Source: Allolobophora icterica
Taxonomy: Eukaryota > Annelida > Clitellata > Crassiclitellata > Lumbricidae
Assembly: GCA_963556255.1 (NCBI GenBank)
Contig: OY744604.1
Coordinates: 78,981,197 to 79,045,196, forward strand
DNA length: 64,000 bases
Reading direction: 5' to 3'
In this document: positions 47,273 to 61,833 of the stretch, piece by piece
Layout of the letters: every line of letters begins with the position of its first letter
Numbering within the stretch: the first letter of the stretch is position 1
Position numbers and translations under genes: made by a program
The notes under the pieces: model-generated
Databases searched by the model: none
What the model was told of the DNA's origin: nothing
Seen by the model: the letters and a program-made list of their open reading frames with translations, nothing else

Positions 47273-47357
47273 AGCTGCAGCATTCACTTTATAGTAGTTT
47301 TTTTAATATTCTATGACAATAGAGATAATGGGTTCTATAAGGGTATCTTCGTTCTAG

Positions 47358-47396
47358 ATCATGTATACTCTGCTGAACCTATTCAATGAAACACCA
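47358..47396 (+). pseudogene. Gene C mini-exon copy with a stop
   Basis: Counterpart of 30410-30448. HVYSAEPIQ is followed by TGA (47387-47389) where gene B has AGA. The donor is changed from GTAAGG to GTAATG. Probably skipped. Confidence 0.6.
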
Positions 47397-47741
47397 GTAA
47401 TGAAGCATCTGAAACTCCAGAAAGCTTCAGCATAAGCACTACTGTTCCACAGCTAGCTTATGCTACTTTGGATGGAAGGCAAAGATTGCTCTAAATTTTC
47501 TTAATTCCGCTTTGAGGCGTATGGTCTACGATTATATCGTAGTGTTGTTCATTACACTGTGATCGTCTGTTGTAATGAACTGTGCCGTACTGTAATGTAT
47601 GAACTGAATGTGGTTTTGTACATTCATTTACGTTGCACTACAAACAATGCTTGTCGTTGTTTATTATTACGACTAACGGTACAGTCTTGATTGATTGATG
47701 GTTTTTATACGCATTTTAGTTGCTACAGGTTGTCGTTTTAG

Positions 47742-47887
47742 AGACAGACGGTGCTTGGGGCGGCAACAGCGAAGACGTAGCAGATGTGGTATCAACGTAC
47801 GACTACGTCGATCCGAACTTTCTAAGGAATATCCGTAGTCAAGAGACCGCTCCATGTCCGAATGAAAACAAAGAGTGGCCAACACAG
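47742..47887 (+). CDS. Gene C exon: STYDYV cassette
   Basis: Phase 1 to 0, 146 nt, VSTYDYVDPNFLRNIRSQE. STYDYV fits SxYxxV, and YVDP adds a YxxP site that gene B lacks (YVDA). Confidence 0.85.
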
Positions 47888-47929
47888 GTAAGTCATTACA
47901 ATGTTTCTATTGCAATGTGCCCACATCCG

Positions 47930-47987
47930 CATTATTAATAATATTGAAAATAATAATGATAATAATATTAATATAATAATAATAGTA

Positions 47988-48060
<73 letters not shown>

Positions 48061-48075
48061 TATAATAATAATAAG
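47930..48075. repeat. (AAT)n microsatellite
   Basis: Long AAT tract with few interruptions. Confidence 0.95.
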
Positions 48076-49030
48076 ATAATTTGTATAGCGCCGTAGCACA
48101 GCCCAGGCCGGAGGAAAGGGCGCTGTACAGTGTACATGCACTTAACGATCAGCATAGGTAACTCTATCTAAATAACTGAATTGTTTCCCTTTAAAACAAA
48201 GCGTAGGCCTAAAATAACTTCAATGTCAACAACACAACTACATCAACAATTAAATGTAAACTATCACTTTCACCCCATTTCTCATATGCGGAAATGCAAC
48301 AGCTTAATATCACAAATCAGTAAGTTTGCTAGCCTATCATCCAAAAGAGAAAACAAGTCTAGAGCTCTAGTTCCGTTTACTGCACTAGTTAAGTCTTGTA
48401 CATAATTATATTTGGCCTGGATGAACAAATTAAACATATATCAGAATATAAGGCCAAAATAAAAACTCACAGCATCGTTTGAAAACTGAAAACGATAGTT
48501 GTAGCAATTAGGCCCAACCTTATTTTACAATCAGTCCATAAGCTATTAAGGTTAAAAGCCATTTTTCTTTATACCGAATCTGACATACAAAAATAAATAC
48601 GGATATTATAGGCCTATAACCTTTTTTGAACTATCTGGAAGGAGATTAGCATTCGAATATAGTACCCTGAAATTAAAATAAAACGTAACATGGCTAATAA
48701 TCTGTAAGTGCGTACATAATAATGTTTCATTTATTCTCTGTGTGCGACACAGTGGTGTACTTAGACAGGGCGCTTGATTTCTAATCCACCGATTGCGGCG
48801 TCAAGCCAGCTCAGCGAACTCCCTGCTATCCTGGAAATGTTGCGTATCCAAATATAATTAGCTATGTAACCAAGCAGTGTAGATTTTTGTATTAGATGGT
48901 TTGTGCTGACCAAGTCACTGTGTAAGTCACTGTGTCCGTAGAGAGAAAGGAGCATGTAGGCTACTGAAAAATTTCTTAATCGGTGTGGGGATGCAAGAAT
49001 TACTATTTACTGAAAAACGAACTCTTTAAA

Positions 49031-49550
49031 ACGCCAGGGGACCAGGTTATGATAGAATCACAGTCATCAACTGGAGAAGCACTCTCGGATATACTTCTGG
49101 ATGTACTACAGCAATTGGGTTTCGATCTGAACAATCTGGTAGGTCAAGGATATGACGGTGGTTCAAATATGAGAGGGGATATTCAGGACGTGCAGTGCTT
49201 TTTTTCAGCCGGAGCGGCGTTCCGGCACCTTTTTTTCAGTTACTAAAAAATAATTTATTTATTTTAATAATAAAAACGATGATTTAGTTATTTTAATTTA
49301 ATTTCAGTGCTGTGAACTGTTTTCAGTGTTTATTGAGACCCCTACCAACCCCCCAATCCCGTTTTTCTCGAGATTTTAGCACTTCATAATTGTTCAGTTC
49401 CGGAACCTTTTCTTCTAGAAAAAAGCACTGGTCGAATCAGAGCAAATTACCCAAAAGCAATGTATACCTGGTGTTGGTCGCACAGTCTACAGCTTGTGAT
49501 GATTCGTACAGCTGATGGCAGCTGCAGTTGATTGTTTAAAAAAATGCAAG
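49031..49550 (+). pseudogene. hAT / ZMYM1-like transposase fragment split by a MITE
   Basis: The left part reads SSTGEALSDILLDVLQQLG then VGQGYDGGSNMRGDIQDV. After the MITE (49193-49430) the frame resumes as RIRANYPKAMYTWCWSHSLQ. These match the GQGYDGAxNM... and ...YPxAxYxHC.AHxLxL blocks I know from DUF4371-type hAT transposases. It ends at a TGA soon after. Confidence 0.75.
49193..49430. mobile_element. hAT-type MITE, 238 bp, reverse copy
   Basis: Same family as 18613-18848, in opposite orientation, with ends CAGTGCTTTTTTTC and GAAAAAAGCACTG. No matching 8-bp duplication is left. Confidence 0.8.
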
Positions 49551-49583
49551 AAGTTTATAGTTGTATTTCATCTTAGTCTCAAC

Positions 49584-51219
49584 TAGAGCCCTGCGCCGGC
49601 CGCGCCGCCGCCGCCGACATTTCGTGGGCGCCGCCGCCGCCGATTTTTGTTTGTCGGCGCGCCGTCGCCGCCGCCGACAATCTGTCGGCGCGCCGCCGAT
49701 GCCAGTTGATATGCTTAATTGTTATTTTTTCATTTTTCATGTTTTGCATGCAAAGATAAGCAAACTATTCTCAGAAATGGCAATTTGATTGTTAGGAACT
49801 CGTGTGTTAATGAAGAAGATAAAGAATGAACATAGCTGATTACAATGTTTGTGGTCTTTATCTTGATACCGAGAATGCATTGTCTTCCTGACTAAATTCG
49901 TTTTCCTTATACTTTGATGATCTTGTCTTTGTGCCATAATACACACAGTCATTTAAAGCGAATTCAATATTAACAAGTAGCCAGTGTTTTGATACTTCTG
50001 TTCCTGTTGCCATTTCCTTAATACCTTGACAACAAAAAGCAATATGCAATGCATGTCTTTGTACAGTATGTGTACTACAGTACGTATTCCCCATTCGTTA
50101 CCTTCATGTTGAATAGCTTCTATAACTTATTGATTGCTGTCTTTGATGTCTGTGGTCTTACTATAATGGTGTACATTTTTGGCTTAATGCTAATGTAAGA
50201 TTACAGGAGTTTATGAGTGCTACTAATATCAAGATATGCCATTTAAGTAATAATCCTGCAGAAGGGAAGGTATAATTGATTAATACTTTTGGCTGGAATC
50301 TATTCAGGTAAACAGTATCAGTTGACAGGTTTTGACTTAGTACGTATAGTATCAAGAATGGTCTTTTTCAGTTTAGTCTTATACAAACAATGGTCTATAT
50401 GTGGAAACTTTAAATGGCGTAGCACCAGTTCAAACGGGCAGCAGACCACCTGGTAAATTCCTTGAAAAATTAACAGGAGTGAGGCAATATCCAGAGGGCC
50501 ATGAGTGAGGCCACTCGGCCAGTGTATTACCATAGGAAAACTTATATATTTACATTTCACTTCATGGCTTCAGCAGCCTCTCTTACTGGGAGGATGCTGT
50601 TATCCAGCATATGCCATGAGACTTGGTGCGTAGGCCTACACTGTATCAGTGCATATGCAAGTGTAATCATGCAATATGAAAATGCATGTTGCTTCACCTG
50701 AATACAATTTGCCAATACCTATACAGATGTGCTGTGTAATTAAGGATGTTCATATTTGTAAGGCAAATGTATGAAGGTGTCTTCTCTTTCAGTCCCTTTA
50801 TATGTAGTTGAGCTTCAGTGTGATGGAGTGGCTTTACAGAACTTGGTCCTTTGACTGGTCGCAGGACCAACGGCTGTTCAACTCTCATAGTGACTCACAT
50901 GGGCGTCCAGAGGAGGGGGAGGGCGGATTTGCCCCCCCCCGGATTTGTGAATAGATTTTCCATGCAAAAACGTCAGTTTTCCCCCTGGAAAAAAATTTCC
51001 CCCTTAGAAAAATTTTGCCCCCTCCGGAAAAATTCCTGCAGATGCCCATGTTTCTGACTAGGGCACGCCGCGCCGCGCCGCGCCGACGCCGACATTTTGT
51101 GGACGCCGCCGCCGCCGACATTTTGTGGACGCCGCCGCCGCCGAACACTATGACGCCGCCGCCGAACAAAAATGACCGGCGCGCCGCCGCCGACACTATG
51201 ACGTCGGCGCAGGGCTCTA
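49584..51219. mobile_element. hAT-type element with GCCGCC-rich ends, 1636 bp
   Basis: The ends are TAGAGCCCTGCGCCG and CGGCGCAGGGCTCTA, with a perfect 8-bp duplication GTCTCAAC (49576-49583 and 51220-51227). Subterminal blocks are rows of GCCGCCGCCGAC and GCGCGCCG. The interior has no transposase I can recognise. Another copy starts at 59977. A smaller element is nested at about 50899-51047. Confidence 0.85.
50899..51047. mobile_element. Nested MITE, ~150 bp
   Basis: Palindromic ends CATGGGC and GCCCATG surround G/C-runs. The sister element near 61690 has no insert at this point (reads GACTCATGCTTCTGAC), which gives the empty site. A diverged relative lies at 34830-35060. Confidence 0.65.
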
Positions 51220-51585
51220 GTCTCAACCAGCTGGAATAATGGAACGCTATTTACTAAAACAGCTTCTGTTTGAACTGGACAAAATTGCACGTCAATCTTG
51301 CAGTCACGGCTAAAACGTAATCGTAATCGTTCGAATCCATTTTTCTGCACCTGCAAAATCTAGGCATGATAGAAATCAAAGTTTCGACCAATCGTAAAAG
51401 TCGGACTACCTGTTTCACTTCTTGTGATCAATGCGTTCTAGAATTTGATGAGAACATTTACTGCCAAACAAACTACAAATGAGTGACATGTTTGATTTCC
51501 ATAAACATGTAAATGATACATGCAGCAGATAAATATTTTCTAATAACATCATGAGCAATTGCGTGTATTTATTGTTTGTAGCAAT

Positions 51586-52945
51586 CAGTGTTATTTTCGT
51601 TCCTAAAATCATTTTAGTTTTAGTTTCTATTTCTGTCAGGTGTCAATCATTTCTATTTAGTTTTAGTTTTAGTTTTTTAGTTTTCAATCATTTTCGTTTC
51701 TATTTCGTTTCTATTCTTGAAATCATTTTAGTTTTAGTTTAGTTCCAGTTTCTCAAAACCAAATCATTTTAGTTTTCGTTTTTCAAATCATTTTAGTTTT
51801 AGTTTTCGTTTTTCACATAATTTTACTTTAAATGTAAGTTCTGAAAAAGTAGGTTAGCTTACCTTTGATGAAGAAGAAATTACTTCAGACCCTTATTAGC
51901 GGGACTTAGGTCCCTTCAGGTGCCCCAGTTGTGCCCATCCGAGCATTCATAGTGTAAGACGATTTATGTATAACGTGTACTGTAAACGTGTTGATGGACC
52001 AATAAACTGGTGGTTATGGTTATGATAAAGTTGGTTAAAGACTCTAATCGCTTTATATATTCTGTAGAATCAGTCGTGTATGAGGTTCTTTTCTTGAAAT
52101 GTAGGCATCCAGAGTCTGTATTGACGGGCTCTCCCTATCCTCCACTTTACGCTTAGACTGTGTTCTCTTGTTTCTACCTTCCTTTGAATTTGAGTGTGTG
52201 AACCTCGGCATGGTTATGACCTATGTGCGTTTTAAGATTTGTTGGATTTTTACCTGCAATAAAAAATTACAAAATATGTTTCTCATTGTGATTACTATAT
52301 TTTCACGTACTAAAGTAAGGGTGTGTAGCCAAAAGACGGATGCGGAAAAAGTAGCGAGTATGATGCGTAAATTGCGTAGGTATACGTACCAGCTATGCGA
52401 ACACCACACGGCTCTCCTTTGTCATTCAGAACTGTATATCGGCTTTTGTCGTTATCTTCTTCATATATAAAGTAATCCCATACAATACTTTCGCGTATCC
52501 TACCGGATAAAAGCTTTACTAGACTTATTATAAATAACAAATTTCGTAAACATGCACCCACAGTTTGACAGAAATTGTAGACCGCAAACAGGAATAATTT
52601 TAGATATGGACAGTAGACATGTGCCGTTCAACTGCCGCGCCGATAATTTAATAAAAGAGATGGGCCGCCTTGGTTGGATTTTCATTTTCGAATCTTATTT
52701 TTAATAAAATACATGGTTGGATTTTCAATACTTTTCGTTCCAAAAATCATTTTCGTTTTAGTTTTTATTAGTTTTACATCCATTCTTTTTCGTTTTTATT
52801 TAGTTTTCGTTTCCAATATCTTTTTCGTTTTCGTTTTTATTTCGTTTCCATTTCTGAAATCTTTTTCGTTTTAGTTTTCGTTTTCGTTAACGATTGACTT
52901 TTCTTTTTCGTTTTTATTTCGTTTTCGTTAACGATAACATCACTG
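51586..52945. mobile_element. hAT-type element with BED-finger remnant, 1360 bp
   Basis: The left end is CAGTGTTATTTTCG and the right end is CGTTAACGATAACATCACTG, with a perfect 8-bp duplication GTAGCAAT (51578-51585 and 52946-52953). T-rich TTTTAGTTTTCG arrays fill both ends. Confidence 0.87.
52310..52561 (-). pseudogene. BED zinc-finger remnant of a hAT transposase
   Basis: The frame has SIVWDYFIYEEDNDKSRYTV and GEPCGVRIAGTYT, resembling the start of BED fingers (SxVWxYF...C..C...TTNL) found at the N-terminus of hAT transposases. The first Cys of the finger is not visible and the rest of the protein is absent. Confidence 0.6.
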
Positions 52946-54308
52946 GTAGCAATATTGCTGTGTCAAGGTTATTGAACATGAAAAAGATTACATTATATTC
53001 CAGAGGTGTCGCTAGTGCTCAAAAACAACGCCCGACCAAACACGTAGTGGAAAGGTTTCACTATGCATAGGCTTATATAATGATACACATTAATACAAGT
53101 GTGTTGTGTGTGTATTAGTGTGTTTGTGCGAGTTTGTGTTAGGTATTGGGCGGATTAATGGGCACTAGCGACGCCTTGCGAATGTAAACGAGAGGCAATC
53201 ATGTGTGTGTATTTTATGTTAGCGACTTAATTTTCGTTAGCTTAAGCATTATGTAGAGAGATGGCCAATCCTCGCGACCTGGTCTTCCTGCGGACAATAT
53301 ATGGTCACGTTCTCAGTTTCCAGTTGGGTTAACTAGGAAGCGCAATTGAAGTGGATCGGAAATCTCGAAAAATCTTTCTTTCATGGTGAAGAGTTGAGTC
53401 TCTGACTTTTGGGGTGACACCTATCCACGCTAATTTACAATTACGCTAATTAGAAGACGTTAATGACGATCATGACGATTGCTAACTATAATTACGCTTA
53501 TTGCTAGACGATAATGACCCTATTTATAGGATTTTAGAATTTTATACCATAATTTTATATTGAGTGAATTTGATAGCAGCGGTTAGGCTATTGGAAAATA
53601 TCATTTATAAGACATTTTAGTTAGCTAGACTAAACTAAATAAGACCCGAGTTTCTCAGAGAGTAAGACATTAACTTAGTTTTATGCGGTTGGATTTTGCT
53701 GAGCTAGAAAAGTTATTTCTGCTTTATTTTAGATATATTTTTCGAGAACTAGCTTAAAGTGATCTTAAAATAGAAGCCAATGAACCATGTTGGTGTGATG
53801 TTATGTGGTTATACGTTAGGAAGGTATGAGCAAACGCTCGAATGAGTTCAGCAGCGACATATATAACTAAATGGGTTATGTAAACATAATATGGCGACCG
53901 TATGGCCTCGACCCTGCTCGTGTAGCCTATCTGTTACTAATGAGCAGACGAACACTTTATGCCTAACTAATTTCTTTCAATTTTAATAATTATTGTCCGT
54001 TTGGATATCACTGAGCACTAATAGATGTATTTATAATGGTAGAGAAAAAAGTAGGTAGGCTAATTTAGAATGCATGACAGCGTTATAATTATATGGAACT
54101 CAAATACAGTATGACTCATTTTCTTATCTAATATCCATGGAATATATTGAGCAATAAACACTTCTATAGGCCTACTTGATTATGCCAGCTGTTGAATTAA
54201 ATATAGATGTTCGTCGTCACTGACTGTGGATATATTTCTTTGTAACCATCAACTACATCAACCAGGTGAAAAAGCATTAATTTCGTATATTTCTTTCTGC
54301 ATTTGTAG

Positions 54309-54485
54309 AATGTAGGTATAGACGGAACAATCTACGTGGAAATCAACACAGCAAGAGGAAGTCACGTGCCTCCCACAATGCAACAGCAAGCATCAGTTCA
54401 GTCGTTGTTCAACAAATCAGTCTATGCACCGATTGATCACACCGAACAGAACATTCAAACTCTGTCCAACAATACAACTACATGA
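54309..54485 (+). CDS. Gene C last exon: ITSM + ITIM
   Basis: A phase-0 terminal exon, 59 codons including stop. TIYVEI fits TxYxxI and SVYAPI fits SxYxxI. The tail after the ITIM is shorter than in B. The stop is TGA at 54483-54485. Confidence 0.88.
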   Translation, partial: NVGIDGTIYVEINTARGSHVPPTMQQQASVQSLFNKSVYAPIDHTEQNIQTLSNNTTT

Positions 54486-54692
54486 GCAATGTCTTCTTAT
54501 CATTGAACCAACATAATCGCAAAAATGTGTATCTAATACATTATCGAAAAACTGCGTCTTGGCAATAACTTGAAATATTCATGAACAATTGATAATCGCT
54601 ACTAAGCATAGGCCTAGACCAAAACGAAATTGAAGAACAGAGCAATTGCAAAAGAAGGTAAAAAGCCACACGTGTGACACTTCGCAGACACG

Positions 54693-54698
54693 AATAAA
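54693..54698 (+). terminator. Candidate poly(A) signal of gene C
   Basis: First AATAAA after the stop (208 nt). No transcript support is available. Confidence 0.3.
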
Positions 54699-54993
54699 GC
54701 AGTTAACAGCTTAATACAACGGCACCGACCTACAACAGTGCACAATGGATAAGAACTTTAGCGAACGATATGCATGCATAGGCAGCGGGAATGGAGACAG
54801 GAGAGAGTAAGAGAAAGGCAGTAAGGCAAACATGCATATACGGTGACACAGACATAGGCTACTCAGAGTCAGACATAGACAGATAACATTTGCCCCAAAT
54901 GCAAAAACAAAGCGGTGATAAAAATTAAAATTTAATGCGTCAGTACAGCTACACGAGAGATACTGCAGGACCGAATTTAGCAGTAGGCCTTAT

Positions 54994-55160
54994 CAGCGGT
55001 TAAAGTGGTTTGGGTGAGCAGTGGGAACTCCAAATAAGAGTTTTATTGGAATGCATGCGTTAGCAGGGTTCTATTGCAGTGAGCAGTGGGAACGCAAACA
55101 AAGAATTTCGAGAGCAGTGGGAACGCCGTTCCCACGCGTTCCCACCCACTTTAAACACTG
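54994..55160. mobile_element. hAT-type MITE, 167 bp
   Basis: The ends are CAGCGGTTAAAGTGG and CCACTTTAAACACTG, with a perfect 8-bp duplication GGCCTTAT (54986-54993 and 55161-55168). Same family as 15966-16106. Confidence 0.88.
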
Positions 55161-55212
55161 GGCCTTATAGGCCCGGGCCTAGGGCGGCAATATATTCCCA
55201 GCGGCATATATA

Positions 55213-57339
55213 TTAGGGTGGAGTGAAAAAATGAAATTTACATTTCAGAATCGGCAGGGTGTGCAAAAGTTGTCTACTGTGCCCAGTAGTCTGCATGTAA
55301 AATAATACTGGATTTCGTCAAATTCTTGAGGTGCCCCAAGGCCACCCAAAAAACACGTATTGCCGAAATTTTGAATTATTGGCATGAATTTTTTTATACT
55401 TGCAGTGCCATGTTTTTTCACTATTGTGATTTTATTTTGGTGAAGCCTTTTGTAAATATATTGAAAACTGAACGGTAGATTGCAAGAATATCAGCCAAAC
55501 AGCCAAAAAACGATACAAACTGGTAGCTTTCCAGTAGTTGGTGTTCCTTCAGAATTGTCTCAAACAGTGCTTTCGACATGTACTGACTTGATATAGTTCT
55601 TCCTAATTGTTACTGATGACATGAGGCGAGATGAAACAGTATTTGGTCCAGCAGTAGCAGATGCTAACAACTCTGAGTGCTGTGGCAAGGAAATGTGACA
55701 TATACGATGTCTCTGATCGAAGAGCTGCTAGACTAGTGCATGAAGATGGCAGATCGCAGGATAATGACAGGAGTAAAATTCTTAGAGAACGAGAGTCAGA
55801 AAAGGTTAACAAGCCAGTGAACAGGGTTATATTTTGACAGAAGGAAAGACAAAACTAGACTTCAAGTGAACAAATGAAGACGGTATTATCAGAAAATGAT
55901 AACCGAGGAGCATATTACAGTTGTGTCAGAAGCCAATTCGAATCATGCATGTCATTTCAGTCCATCAGCAGGAAACCCATAAAATAGAGTAAGAGGAATT
56001 TCAGATCTACTTCGCTGAAAAGGAATAACAACGAACAGATTGCTTGTTGTTGGGTCTAATGTCACAAATGTGAATACTGGCAACATAGGAGGTGTTATTC
56101 CCTTGCTCCAAATGGAGATAGGAAGACCGCTGTAGTGGCTAGTTTGTTGCATGCAAACTAATTGTCTTTGAGACATCTCCTACAATTGGTAAAGCAAGCA
56201 AAGCATGTGGAAACATACCAGTAGTTCCCTTTACAGCAGTTGCTCGTGACAATTTTCTGTGTGTTAAGAAGCATCGATCAGAAATATTTGTACAATGGTC
56301 CAATGAGTGAAGCTATATCTGCTAGGAAATGCTCTGATGAAGTTGCTAATCGAAATCTCGCCCCAGTAGTTCATTCAAGATGGCTTACAATTGCTAACAG
56401 ACTTCTGCTTGAAATGGCTCTAGTCTATATCAGTCAAGTCATGAAACACGAATATTGCACACTTAATGTATAAAACGGTTTAACTGCAATCACAGGCTAT
56501 TAAAAATTTCATGTAAATAATGGCAGTTAAACTTCAATAACGTCGATGCTACATCTTCTTCTCTTCTTTAAGTTTTCTGCCCTTCGGCAGGTTTCCACTT
56601 CCATATGCTACTTATAGAATTTTATTTAGACGGTATTCTTTAACCAAGAAAACACTACTCCAGACTGGCCGCCATCTTGTCCACCATTTTGTTTTCTGGC
56701 AGTGCTACATATGTGTCCTTAGTTCCATCGCATTCCTTGATGCCTAAACTGTTAATTTAGACTCTCAAATCATGTTTCCATTACACATATGACTTTACTT
56801 ATAGCCATTTGAAGATATTGGCCGCCATTTTGGCCGCCATTTTGTTTTCTGACAGTGCTACGTATGTGCCTTTAGTTCCATTGCATTCTTTGATCCCGAA
56901 AATGTTAATTTAGACTCTGAAATCATGTTTCCATCGCAAACATAACTTTACTTATAGCCATTTGAAGATATTGGCCACCATTTTGGCCGCCATCTTGTTT
57001 TTCCATGCAACCGTTCAAAATCCAGCATGCCAACCACGATTTTCGTTTTCAGAAGGGTCAAATTAGTCTAGAAACACTTATTAAGAAATTTTTACATGAT
57101 TTGCTTCTAACAAGGTCATTTTGAAACTCCAAGCCAAGTCTATTATTTAAGATCTCAATATCTGTTTTAATGGGATAGGTTTTCAGAGTTGGGGCACCTC
57201 AAAACATAATCCTAGAGGCAAAATATTTTACGTTAGCAAAACTAGTATCAATACACAAGTTTTGCACCCCCTGCCAATTGCAGATTCCTCAAAAAATATT
57301 TTTCCTACTTTCACTCCACCTACTTTCACTCCACCCTAA
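55213..57339. mobile_element. DNA transposon, 2.1 kb, unassigned superfamily
   Basis: Inverted ends TTAGGGTGGAGTGAAA and TTTCACTCCACCCTAA lie in TA-rich flanks, so the target duplication cannot be resolved. The plus strand holds a broken protein (55640-56470). Near the right end a unit of about 152 bp with GGCCGCCATTTTG is repeated 2.3 times (56670-57000). Confidence 0.75.
55640..56472 (+). pseudogene. Broken transposon protein, family not named
   Basis: Pieces in shifting frames read AVARKCDIYDVSDRRAARLV, then VGSNVTNVNTGNIGGVIPLL followed by IGRPLQWLVC, then LRSIDQKYLYNGPMSEAISA and VVHSRWLTIANRLL. I recall similar blocks (SDRAAA, GTNVNTG, PLQWLVC, HSRWLTTANR) in repeated arthropod and cnidarian proteins of unknown class. 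Stops and frame changes mark it as inactive. Confidence 0.6.
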
Positions 57340-57398
57340 TATATATTATATCGCCCGCCCTTCTAATTTTTCATGCATAGCTACACAGAAGACAGACC

Positions 57399-57523
57399 AG
57401 AAACCGATATGCTGACACACACACAAACACACACAGAGAGACATATTTATAGATATATATACATATATATATATATACATATGTCTGTGTTTGTGTGTTT
57501 GTGTGTGTGTCAGCATATCGGTT
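57399..57523. repeat. Inverted CA/TG repeat hairpin
   Basis: Arms AACCGATATGCTGACACACA and its complement surround a TA-rich loop. The left arm matches the conserved 3' flank of gene B (near 33510). Confidence 0.75.
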
Positions 57524-59976
<2,453 letters not shown>

Positions 59977-61833
59977 TAGAGCCCTGCGCCGGCCGCGCAG
60001 CGCCACCGCCGCCGACATTTCGTGAGCGACGCCGCCGCCGATTTTTTTTGTCGGCGCGCCGCTGCCGCCGACAATCTGTCGGCGCGCCGCCGATGCCAGT
60101 TTGATATGCTTAAATTGTTATTGTTGTATTTTTCATGTTTTGCATGATATTGCGATAAATTGTTCACTTGGTGCGAAATGGAAGTGGACGTCTTGTACTT
60201 ACTTACTTCATTTTATTTTTCTGGGTTTCTTTGCGAAACTTGATCGGCAACACGAATTGGTGTCGTAAATGCTATGAGCCTATGATGTCATCAATTCGTG
60301 TTGGTTTTGCAGCTATCATAGCACACATAGGTTCACTTGCATGCTGGTGATTGTGAAATGGGATGTAGGGCCCTACTAGTTGACAAGAAAGAAAAAACAG
60401 ACGAACTAAAATAACTATTAACAAAACAAAAGAGAATTTTCTCTGTTCTTACAGTCACTGTAAAAACTCTTATTCTGTGACAGAATAAAATTTCTACACA
60501 AACAGCTTGAGTATCTGCAATATAAGGTGGTGAAACACGGCTAATTGGCTATCTAATAGTTCTTAAAAGATTAGGTGTAAGATAAGCTGATAAGTATATA
60601 TCTACGCCTAAATGTTTTATTAAACAAACTATTCTCAGAAATGGCACTTTGACTGGTAGGAACTCGTGTGTTAATGAAGAAAATAAAGAATGAACATAGC
60701 TGAATACAATGATTGTGGCCTTTAGCATAATCTACCTGACCAAATTCATTTCCTTATACTCTGATGATCTTGTCTTTGAGCCACAATACACACAATTAAA
60801 GCGATATCCATTGTTTTGATACTTCTATTCCTGTTGCCATTTCCTTAACACCTTGACAACAAAAACAATATGCAATGCATGTATTTGCATGTGTACTACA
60901 GTGCTACAGTATTCCCCATTTGTTACCATCATGTTGAATATAGCTTCCATGACTTATTGATTGTAGACTTTTATGTCTGTGGTCTTATAACAATGGTGTA
61001 AATTTTGGCTTAATGTTGTAAGGTTAGAGTTCATAAGTGCTATTAATATCAAGAAATGCCATTTAACTAATTCCTACAGAACGGAAGGTATAATTGGTTA
61101 ATACTTTTGGCTGGAATCTATTCAGGTAAACAGTGTTAGTTGGGACAGGTTTTGATTTAGTACCTATAGTATCAAGAATGGTCTTTCTCAGTTTAGTTTG
61201 ATACAAACAATGGTCTATATATGGAGACCTTAACTGGCATGGTAACAATTCAAACGGGCAGCAGACCACCTGGTAAATTCATTGAAACATTAACAGGGGT
61301 GAGGCCACTCGGTCATTGTATGTATTACCATAGGAAAACGTATATATTTACATTTCACTTCATGGCTTGATAACAGCCTCTCTCACTGGGGGGATGGTGT
61401 TATCCGGCCTCTGTCATGTGACTTGGTGTATAGGCTATACTGTTTCAGTGCATATGCAAGTGTATTTATGCAATATGCAAATGCATGTTGCTTCATCTGA
61501 GTACAATTTGCCAATACCTATGCAGATGTTCAGTTTAATAATGGATGTTCATATTTGTAAGGCAAATGTCTGAAGGTGTCTTCTCTCTCAGTACCTTTGT
61601 ATGTAGTTGAGCTTCAGTGTGATGGAGTGGCTTTAGAGAACTTGGCCCTCTTGACTGGTCACAGGACCAACGGCTGTTCAACACTCATAGTGACTCATGC
61701 TTCTGACTAGGGCACGCCGCGGCCGCGCGCCGACATTTTGTGCGTCGCCACCGACGCCGATTTTTATTCGTCGGCGCGCCGCCGCCGCCGACCCAAAATG
61801 ACCGGCGCGCCGCCGCCGACACTATGACGGCGG
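59977..61833. mobile_element. Second copy of the GCCGCC-rich hAT-type element
   Basis: It starts TAGAGCCCTGCGCCG as at 49584. Interior blocks match the first copy, e.g. TTCTCAGAAATGGCA and CAGCAGACCACCTGG. It has about 450 bp of other sequence near 60150-60620. The 3' terminus is missing or changed after CACTATGACGG, and no flanking duplication is seen. Confidence 0.75.

Larger units (their letters stand above)
47888..54308 (+). other. Gene C last intron, expanded by transposons
   Basis: 6.4 kb against 1.1 kb in gene B. It holds an AAT microsatellite, a shared retroposon block (48081-48130), a broken transposase with a MITE in it (48983-49560), and two hAT-type elements (49584-51219 and 51586-52945). 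A degenerate SINE lies at 53217-53340. For 53350-54300 I see nothing. Confidence 0.6.
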
